NCBI RefSeq assembly: GCF_042432905.1
Contig: NZ_JBHLWI010000040.1
Span: 1-64,000, forward strand
DNA length: 64,000 bases
DNA from: Fontibacter flavus
GTDB taxonomy: Bacteria > Bacteroidota > Bacteroidia > Cytophagales > Cyclobacteriaceae
Direction of reading: 5' to 3'
Below are positions 53,843 to 60,215 of the stretch, piece by piece; the first letter of the stretch is position 1, and each line of letters begins with the position of its first letter. A program made the position numbers and the translations under genes. The notes under the pieces are model-generated. The model saw only the letters and a program-made list of their open reading frames with translations. It made no database searches and was not told where the DNA came from.

Positions 53843-56257
53843 ATGACAACAGTGGCAACATCTTCTAAAAACAAAAAATCAAAAGTCTTTGATAAAGAGC
53901 AACTTCTATCTGATTTCCGTTTGGCTTGGGAAAGCAGGCATGCTTCCCTGATGGGGAGGAAAGAGGTTTTCATGGGGAAGGCCAAATTCGGAATTTTTGG
54001 TGACGGGAAGGAGCTGGCTCAGATTGCAATGGCCAGGTATTTCAAAGACGGTGATTTCAGAGCCGGATATTACCGGGATCAGACATTCATGATGGCCATT
54101 GGTCAGCTGACGATCAAGGAATATTTTGCCCAATTATATGCCCACACTTCAGTGGAAGATGAACCGGCCTCTGCGGGAAGGTTGATGAATGGTCACTTTG
54201 CCACGCGTTCACTTAATCCTGACGGTTCTTGGAAAAATTTGATGGAGATGAAAAATTCTTCTGCAGATATTTCTCCTACTGCGGGTCAGATGCCCAAGCT
54301 ACTTGGTTTGGCTTATGCCTCTAAATTATACAGGCAAAATCCACAATTGAAGTCATTAAGCCAGTTTAGTAATAATGGCAATGAGGTAGCATGGGGTACA
54401 ATAGGTAACGCTTCTACCTCTGAAGGTATGTTTTTTGAGGCAGTCAATGCTGCAGGAGTATTGCAGGTTCCGATGGTGATTTCTGTATGGGATGATGGCT
54501 ATGGGATTTCTGTGCCTAATGAATACCATACAACCAAAGGCAGTATTTCTGAGATTCTGAAGGGACTTCAAAGAAATGATGACCAAAAAGGATATGAGAT
54601 CTTTGTGGTCAAGGGATGGGATTATGAAGCATTGGACAGGGCTTATGAGAATGCATCTAGAATTGCAAGAGAAGAGCATGTGCCGGTGATGATCCACGTG
54701 ATCGAAGTAACCCAGCCTCAAGGGCACTCTACCTCAGGTTCTCATGAAAGATATAAATCCAAAGAAAGATTGGAGTGGGAGAAGGATTATGATTGTCTTC
54801 TTCAATTCAGAAATTTTATTTTGGAAAAAGGAATAGCCAGTGAAGAAGAGCTTGATGAAATAGAAAAGGAAGCTAAAGATTTTGCAAAGAAAGAGAAAGA
54901 TGCTGCATGGGCAGCATTTGCAGGAGATATCAAAGCAGAATTGAAAGAAGCGGTTGCTTTGATTAAAGAAGCGGCCAAAAATGCCAATCAAAGCCAGGCA
55001 TTGGAAACTTTAGCGGAGGATTTAAGCAAAACACTCAATCCTATCAGAAAGGATGTAATCAGCACAGTCAGAAGAGCTTTGTGGATGATGAGAACTGATG
55101 GGGAATCTGTTAAGGCTGAACTTAAAAATTGGTATGCTCAGCAACAGGTATTAAATGAAGATAGATATAGCAGCCATCTTTATTCTCAGTCTCAATTTGC
55201 CGTGCAGTATGTAGAACCTGTTGAGGCCAAATATGATACTGATGCACCTGTAGTAGATGGAAGAGAGGTTTTACAGGCTTGCTTTGACAACCTTCTTGAA
55301 AATGATCCAAGATTTTTAGCTTTCGGTGAGGACGTAGGGAAAATCGGCGATGTGAATCAGGCCTTCTCTGGTCTTCAGGCCAAATATGGTGAATACAGGG
55401 TTTCCGATACAAGTATCCGTGAAGTAACCATTATTGGTCAGGGAATTGGAGCGGCATTAAGAGGATTGAGGCCTATGGCTGAAATCCAATACCTGGATTA
55501 TATCCATTATGCGCTAATGACCCTTTCTGATGACCTTGCCTCTTTACAATACAGGACCAAAGGTGGTCAAAAGGCACCTTTGATCGTCAGAACAAGAGGT
55601 CATAGGCTAGAAGGTGTTTGGCATGCGGGTTCTCCAATCGGTATGTTGCTACACTCCCTACGAGGAATGTTGCTCTGCGTACCTAGGAATATGACCCAAG
55701 CTGCCGGCATGTACAATACCTTGATGCAATCTGACGAGCCTGCTTTGGTGATTGAATGTCTGAACGGCTACAGATTAAAGGAAAAAATGCCATCCAATGT
55801 GGGAGAATTCAGGGTGCCATTAGGGAAGCCTGAAATTTTGAGAAATGGTTCAGATCTGACAGTGGTAACTTATGGTTCCATGTGTAGAATAGTGGAAGAT
55901 GCCGCTCAAGAGCTTGCAGCAATGGGAATAGATGTCGAAATTATTGATGTGCAGACCTTGCTTCCTTTTGATGTGGACAATATGATTTTGGAATCTGTTA
56001 AAAAGACCAACAGGGTCCTTTTTGCAGATGAAGATGTGCCGGGAGGAGCCTCTGCTTATATGATGCAAAAGGTTGTGGAGGAACAAAAAGCATATTACTA
56101 TTTGGATTCTGAGCCGGCAACTTTGGCTGCTAAACCTCATAGACCTGCCTATTCTTCTGATGGGGATTATTTCTCCAAACCATCTGTTGACGATGTGGTC
56201 GAAAAGGTATATGCCATGATGCATGAAGTGGATCCTCTTCGTTTTCCTTCCTTGTAA
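53843..56257 (+). CDS. Branched-chain 2-oxoacid dehydrogenase E1, fused alpha and beta subunits
   Basis: This 804-residue protein joins the E1 alpha part (about 1-400, with the thiamine diphosphate-binding TIGNASTSEGMFFEAVNA region) to the E1 beta part (about 470-804, with FLAFGEDVGKIGDVNQAF and GAALRGLRPMAEIQYLDYI). The split enzyme is normal in many bacteria, and the fusion is typical of Bacteroidota. It decarboxylates the 2-oxoacids of valine, leucine and isoleucine (2-oxoisovalerate and relatives), passing the acyl group to an E2 lipoyl protein encoded elsewhere. Its product from valine is isobutyryl-CoA, the substrate of the icmF product encoded nearby. Confidence 0.95.
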   Translation: MTTVATSSKNKKSKVFDKEQLLSDFRLAWESRHASLMGRKEVFMGKAKFGIFGDGKELAQIAMARYFKDGDFRAGYYRDQTFMMAIGQLTIKEYFAQLYAHTSVEDEPASAGRLMNGHFATRSLNPDGSWKNLMEMKNSSADISPTAGQMPKLLGLAYASKLYRQNPQLKSLSQFSNNGNEVAWGTIGNASTSEGMFFEAVNAAGVLQVPMVISVWDDGYGISVPNEYHTTKGSISEILKGLQRNDDQKGYEIFVVKGWDYEALDRAYENASRIAREEHVPVMIHVIEVTQPQGHSTSGSHERYKSKERLEWEKDYDCLLQFRNFILEKGIASEEELDEIEKEAKDFAKKEKDAAWAAFAGDIKAELKEAVALIKEAAKNANQSQALETLAEDLSKTLNPIRKDVISTVRRALWMMRTDGESVKAELKNWYAQQQVLNEDRYSSHLYSQSQFAVQYVEPVEAKYDTDAPVVDGREVLQACFDNLLENDPRFLAFGEDVGKIGDVNQAFSGLQAKYGEYRVSDTSIREVTIIGQGIGAALRGLRPMAEIQYLDYIHYALMTLSDDLASLQYRTKGGQKAPLIVRTRGHRLEGVWHAGSPIGMLLHSLRGMLLCVPRNMTQAAGMYNTLMQSDEPALVIECLNGYRLKEKMPSNVGEFRVPLGKPEILRNGSDLTVVTYGSMCRIVEDAAQELAAMGIDVEIIDVQTLLPFDVDNMILESVKKTNRVLFADEDVPGGASAYMMQKVVEEQKAYYYLDSEPATLAAKPHRPAYSSDGDYFSKPSVDDVVEKVYAMMHEVDPLRFPSL

Positions 56258-56291
56258 ATGGAAGATATCGAATCTTTCATTTAACCTAAAA

Positions 56292-56326
56292 AAAAGGCGC
56301 CTACAACTGAATTGTAGGCGCCTTTT
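56292..56326. terminator. Bidirectional terminator after the E1 gene
   Basis: A 15-bp perfect stem (AAAAGGCGCCTACAA at 56292-56306 with its complement at 56312-56326) around a 5-base loop serves the E1 gene (plus) and the lipoprotein gene (minus). Confidence 0.9.
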
Positions 56327-56341
56327 ATCTGATCTGTAATT

Positions 56342-57022
56342 TTATTGTCTGCTGATTTGGCTTAGCGTGACATCTGGGCTGGAAACAACATTGCTTTTAT
56401 TCAATGCCCTATCCTGTATCTGTAGGTCAATCCTGATGGTGTCTGTTCTGAATATGGATTGCCAACCAAATGAAAGCATGGCATATTGAAGGGTTCCTTC
56501 TACAGGTTGGCTGCCTGAACTATTGAAGATTCTGGGGAAGCGTCCGTTGAAGGTAGTGAAGAATGGCGCTTCCTCCCACTTGAATTCGGTGTAAACCCCA
56601 TTTCTCTTGATAAAGAATTTCACGAAGATGTTATTATGGTCAGGGTTTTGTTCAACCCAAACTGTATCCCGCACTACGGTGCTATTGACAAGTGGGTTGA
56701 TTACCCAGTCAATAGGATTGAAAGGAGGGGCTTCAGGAGGCCTATTGCCATAAGTGATCAGTGAACCCGCAGCATTTCTTCTGAAATTAAGCGGTTGAAA
56801 TGGCGGGTCAATATCGGTTGGGTTAAGTCCAAGGTCACCTTCTGCATCCTTGAAACGAAGGGAGACAATCAAGGAGTCAGTCCCTGCGGTATTGACAAAG
56901 CGCATATCCTCAAATGAGATTTCAGGCACAGTTGGGAAATTGTCGGGTGGTGACACACAGGCAAATAAAAGTGAGGAAAAGAAGAATATGCTTATATAAT
57001 TTTTTACACTGCTCATGCTCAC
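56342..57022 (-). CDS. Lipoprotein of unknown function
   Basis: The 226-residue protein has a lipoprotein signal (FFFSSLLFACVSPPDNF, with the modified Cys near residue 22) and no domain I recognise. The mature part has FKDAEGDLGLNPTDIDPPF and a beta-rich pattern with several FRTDTIRIDLQIQD-like strands. This suggests an Ig-like or beta-sandwich fold exposed at the cell surface or in the periplasm. The gene is divergent from the LuxE-like gene with only 34 bases between. I cannot name a function. Confidence 0.85.
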   Translation of the reverse strand: MSMSSVKNYISIFFFSSLLFACVSPPDNFPTVPEISFEDMRFVNTAGTDSLIVSLRFKDAEGDLGLNPTDIDPPFQPLNFRRNAAGSLITYGNRPPEAPPFNPIDWVINPLVNSTVVRDTVWVEQNPDHNNIFVKFFIKRNGVYTEFKWEEAPFFTTFNGRFPRIFNSSGSQPVEGTLQYAMLSFGWQSIFRTDTIRIDLQIQDRALNKSNVVSSPDVTLSQISRQ

Positions 57023-57056
57023 ATAAATTTACGGGAATTCTGGCTCAATTGTAAAA

Positions 57057-58085
57057 ATGCTCAAATTTCCGATGACAAATTATAAAACGATGAATTATTT
57101 CAAAAGTTTTCAAGAGGATATCCTGAGCTTGAAAATAAAAAATTTTGAAGAAAAGGCCTTAGAACTTTTTCGGTTTCAATATCAGCACAATAAAATCTAT
57201 CAGCAATACGTAGATGCCAGGAGAATTGAGGTCAATAAGGTAGATGAAATAGAGAAAATACCTTTTTTACCCATCAGATTTTTTAAAGATTATCCTGTTA
57301 TCTGTGGGGATACCTCTCTTTATGAAGGATTTTATTCCAGTAGTGGTTCCACTGGAGCGATTACCAGTAGACATTACTTTTGGTCAGAAGAGTTTTATCT
57401 GAATCATGCGCTTCAACTTTTTGAAAAGGAATATGGGCGAATTCAGAATTTTCATGTTTTGGCACTGCTTCCTGCCTACTTGGAGAGGAAGGGCAGTTCC
57501 TTGGTCAGCATGGCAGATTATTTTATTAAAAAATCCGGTTCCGAGCATTCCGGTTTTTATCTCTACAATCACCAAGAGCTACTGGATGTAATGGCTAAAC
57601 TTCAATCTGATAAGAGACAGGTTTTGCTTTTAGGGGTAACTTTTGCCTTATTGGACCTGGCTGAAGGAGGGTTGGATATTCCGAAATTGAAAAATTTTTT
57701 GGTGATGGAAACAGGTGGGATGAAAGGCAGGCGAAAGGAAATGATCAGAGAAGAAGTACATGATATTTTGAAGCCTGCTTTTGGAGTGGACAGGATACAT
57801 TCTGAATATGGGATGACCGAGCTGATGTCGCAGGCCTATTCAAAAGGAGATGGGAAATACAATATTCCGGAGACGATGTGCGTTTTATTGCGAGATGTGA
57901 ATGATCCTTTTAGTTTTTCAACAAAACGACAGGGAGGAATTAATGTGATTGATTTGGCCAATTTTCACTCTTGTGCTTTTATCGAGACGCAGGATTTGGG
58001 CAGAATTGCTGAAGACGGAATGCTTGAAGTGTTGGGTAGATTTGATAATAGTGAGGTGAGGGGCTGTAATTTAATGGTCAATTAA
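57057..58085 (+). CDS. LuxE/acyl-protein synthetase-like protein
   Basis: The 342-residue protein resembles the acyl-protein synthetase LuxE family. The central YSSSGSTGAITSRHYFW segment (about 96-112) is like the AMP/ATP-binding loop of adenylate-forming enzymes. VMETGGMKGRRKEM and RIHSEYGMTELMSQAYSKG are family motifs, and the C-terminus has a GRFDNSEVRGCNLMV segment. LuxE-type proteins activate fatty acids for transfer. In Bacteroidota the family occurs without luciferase and its role is unknown. Three ATG codons (57057, 57072, 57090) are possible starts; the family start is closest to the last (MNYFKSFQ). Confidence 0.88.
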   Translation: MLKFPMTNYKTMNYFKSFQEDILSLKIKNFEEKALELFRFQYQHNKIYQQYVDARRIEVNKVDEIEKIPFLPIRFFKDYPVICGDTSLYEGFYSSSGSTGAITSRHYFWSEEFYLNHALQLFEKEYGRIQNFHVLALLPAYLERKGSSLVSMADYFIKKSGSEHSGFYLYNHQELLDVMAKLQSDKRQVLLLGVTFALLDLAEGGLDIPKLKNFLVMETGGMKGRRKEMIREEVHDILKPAFGVDRIHSEYGMTELMSQAYSKGDGKYNIPETMCVLLRDVNDPFSFSTKRQGGINVIDLANFHSCAFIETQDLGRIAEDGMLEVLGRFDNSEVRGCNLMVN

Positions 58086-58086
58086 T

Positions 58087-58117
58087 TTTGTATTCCTTTA
58101 AGAATTAGACATATTTG
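58087..58117 (+). promoter_or_regulatory. Promoter of the small lipoprotein gene
   Basis: TTTG at 58087-58090 lies exactly 19 bases before CATATTTG at 58110-58117 (one mismatch to TAnnTTTG). Transcription would start near 58124, 14 bases before the ATG. Confidence 0.6.
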
Positions 58118-58137
58118 GTTTTAAAAATTTGAAAAGC

Positions 58138-58257
58138 ATGAAAAGATTAGCAGTTGTTGCAATGGCTTTAGGCCTTTTGACTTTGGGTGCCTGTGCATCG
58201 AGCAAACCTTGCCCGGCATATGCCAAAGCAGTTGATAGCAAAGAAATCAGAGGGTAA
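58138..58257 (+). CDS. 39-residue lipoprotein
   Basis: A small open frame encodes a lipoprotein precursor with a classical signal (MKRLAVVAMALGLLTLGAC, lipobox LGAC with Cys19). The mature part has 21 residues (ASSKPCPAYAKAVDSKEIRG after the Cys), with a second Cys in KPCPAYAK. A good promoter lies upstream and a terminator-like stem directly downstream, so expression is likely. Such minimal lipoproteins with a CPAYA-like motif are, to my recollection, recurrent in Cytophagales and Flavobacteriia without a known function. Confidence 0.85.
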   Translation: MKRLAVVAMALGLLTLGACASSKPCPAYAKAVDSKEIRG

Positions 58258-58260
58258 CAA

Positions 58261-58294
58261 ATATGCTGACCGTTAGAAGTCAGCATATTTTTTT
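58261..58294 (+). terminator. Terminator after the small lipoprotein gene
   Basis: ATATGCTGAC (58261-58270) pairs with GTCAGCATAT (58279-58288), followed by TTTTTT. The stem overlaps the last codons of the convergent NtrC-type gene. Confidence 0.8.
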
Positions 58295-59430
58295 ACATCA
58301 TCCAGGCTGATTGTTTTTTCGCCCAAGATCACCAATCGTTCAATCACATTTCTTAATTCCCTGATATTTCCTGTCCATGGGAATTCCTGTAGCTTGCTGA
58401 TGGCCTCTTTGCTGATGTCTTTTTTAGCAGAGCCATAATCATTGGCAATATCTTCAAGGAATTTTTCCACTAATAAGGGAACGTCTTCTTTTCTGTCTTT
58501 GAGCGCTGGAACCTGGATAAGGATCACACTCAGTCTATGGTATAAATCTTCTCTGAAGTTGCCGTCCTCAATTTCTTTTTTCAGGTCTTTGTTGGTAGCA
58601 GCCAATACGCGGACATCAACTTTGATATCTTTGTCTCCACCTACCCGGGTGATTTTATGTTCTTGAAGTGCTCTCAAAACCTTTGATTGTGCGGAAAGAC
58701 TCATGTCTCCAATCTCATCCAAAAAGAGCGTTCCCCCGTTTGCCTGCTCGAATTTTCCAATCCTTTGCTTGACTGCAGAGGTGAAGGCTCCTTTTTCATG
58801 ACCGAAAAGCTCACTTTCAATCAATTCTGCAGGTATAGCAGCACAGTTTACCGCAATAAAAGGCGCATCAGACCTGTTGCTTTTTTTGTGCAGCCAATGG
58901 GCCACGAGTTCTTTACCTGTGCCGTTTGGTCCTGTGATTAATACCCTGGCATCAGTTGGTGCAACTTTTTCAATGGTTTCTTTGACATGTTTAATAGCAG
59001 GAGATTCACCCACCATATCCATTTTCTGTGAAAGCTTTTTCTTTAGCACTTTTGTCTCAGAAACCAGATTTTTCTTGTCCAAAGCATTCCTGACGGTCAA
59101 GAGGAGCCGGTTGAGATCGGGTGGTTTAGGAATAAAATCGAAGGCTCCCTTTTTGGTGGCCTCTACAGCCGTTTCAATGGTGCCATGAGCCGAAATCATG
59201 ATGAACTGGGGTTGCTTTTCCATTTCAGCCACTTTCTCCAACACTTCCAATCCATCCATTTTAGGCATTTTGACATCGCAGAGAACAAGGTCAAACTCCT
59301 GTTCCTGTATCATTTTCAGGCCTTGTTCCCCATCTTGGGCTTCGGATATTTCATACTTTTCGTATTCCAGGATTTCTTTTAATGTTGCTCGGATGACTTT
59401 TTCATCATCAATGATCAGGATTTTCGACAT
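58273..59430 (-). CDS. NtrC-type sigma-54 response regulator lacking the DNA-binding domain
   Basis: The 385-residue protein has a receiver domain (phospho-acceptor Asp52 in LVLCDVKMPKMDG; acidic pair D8-D9) and a complete AAA+ domain. The latter has Walker A in ITGPNGTGKE (about 164-173), the sigma-54 contact loop as GAFTSA in GHEKGAFTSAVKQ, Walker B in GGTLFLDEIGD, and the C-terminal FPWTGNIRELRNVIERLV. It ends shortly after (KYADF) with no Fis-type helix-turn-helix. This short form is common in Cytophagales. The GAFTSA loop replaces the second Gly of the canonical GAFTGA with Ser. No partner histidine kinase gene is in the window. Confidence 0.94.
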   Translation of the reverse strand: MSKILIIDDEKVIRATLKEILEYEKYEISEAQDGEQGLKMIQEQEFDLVLCDVKMPKMDGLEVLEKVAEMEKQPQFIMISAHGTIETAVEATKKGAFDFIPKPPDLNRLLLTVRNALDKKNLVSETKVLKKKLSQKMDMVGESPAIKHVKETIEKVAPTDARVLITGPNGTGKELVAHWLHKKSNRSDAPFIAVNCAAIPAELIESELFGHEKGAFTSAVKQRIGKFEQANGGTLFLDEIGDMSLSAQSKVLRALQEHKITRVGGDKDIKVDVRVLAATNKDLKKEIEDGNFREDLYHRLSVILIQVPALKDRKEDVPLLVEKFLEDIANDYGSAKKDISKEAISKLQEFPWTGNIRELRNVIERLVILGEKTISLDDVKKYADF

Positions 59431-59452
59431 AGTTTTAAGTTTAATGGAAAAA

Positions 59453-59845
59453 GGTGCAAGCCTGTAAGCCGGGTTCTGTTCATCATTCCAGCGAATGAAT
59501 CTCTTGTCATTTATCTAGGCCATGATTCACATCAGGGCTCAATCGATCTACCCATCCTGCATAGAGACGAGCAGCCTCTTATGAAACCAGGTTTCATGGC
59601 AGGACCTATTTGATCTTTCAACCCATAAGGTTTACCGTGCCCCCTTCATCACTGTCGGGGCGGTGGGCTCTTACCCCACCTTTTCACCCTTATCCACCAC
59701 GGCGGACGGTATATTTTCTGTGGCACTGTCTGTAACCTTGCCGTCACCAGCAAGGTCCCTTCCCGTTAGGAAGTATGGCGCTCTATGTTGCCCGGACTTT
59801 CCTCCCTTCCGGATTGAACCGGAACAGCGACAAGTCGGCTTGCAC
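59453..59845 (-). ncRNA. rnpB: RNase P RNA (bacterial class A)
   Basis: Read on the minus strand the gene starts GTGCAAGCCGACTTGTCGCT. It contains the conserved GAGGAAAGTCCGGGC block (P4 region), AAGGGTGAAAAGGTG and GGTAAGAGC blocks (conserved region near the tRNA-binding loops), GGTAAACC, and the 3' ACAGAACCCGGCTTA block. The length of about 390 bases fits a class A RNA. The variable P12-like stem between AATATACCG and AAGGGTG is a short stem built on the word TCCGCCGTGGTGGA. It processes the 5' leaders of tRNA precursors. Confidence 0.95.
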
Positions 59846-60140
59846 ATTGCAAATTAACGTAATAAATCTAATGTTGGCTAACGTATATTTTTTTTAAAAG
59901 GGTATTCTTTTATCTTTTAAAAACAGAAAATCTCCTTTTTATCATGCCAATGACGCAGTTTTGGAATTATTCGAATCAATAAAGGCTTCATTCCAAGGAC
60001 TTAACTGTACAAACTTATTTTGAAGTGGATTTGATTTTCAGGCTTATTGTTCAGTATTAATAGGATTTATACTAGTCATTGACAATTTCTATTTAAACCA
60101 ACAGGCAATAAATAAATAATATTGAAATCCGCTAGCCCTT
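59846..60140. other. Intergenic stretch between rnpB and the TonB receptor gene
   Basis: No gene is seen. The stretch is AT-rich and should contain the rnpB promoter on the minus strand, which I could not locate with confidence. Confidence 0.5.
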
Positions 60141-60199
60141 ATTTGGATTAAGTTTAAATAGAGAATACTTTTGTGTCGTTAATTGAATTAAATCTAAAT
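60141..60199 (+). promoter_or_regulatory. Promoter and paired 19-mer operator of the TonB-dependent receptor gene
   Basis: TTTG (60142-60145) and TACTTTTG (60166-60173) give a promoter with a 20-base spacer. Two 19-mers with 15 identical positions lie at 60141-60159 (ATTTGGATTAAGTTTAAAT) and 60181-60199 (AATTGAATTAAATCTAAAT), exactly 40 bases apart. One covers the -33 element and the other the expected start of transcription. They resemble iron- or metal-regulator boxes in spacing and palindromic character, but I do not claim which regulator binds. Confidence 0.55.
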
Positions 60200-60215
60200 A
60201 AGGATAAAGAAGAAT

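Noticed and set aside
53482..53861. Open frames on both strands in the AT-rich region before the E1 gene
   Set aside because: Their composition is all Phe, Lys and Ile from poly-A/T text, and the region contains promoters.
59663..59857. Open frame inside rnpB
   Set aside because: The conserved RNase P RNA blocks explain the sequence.
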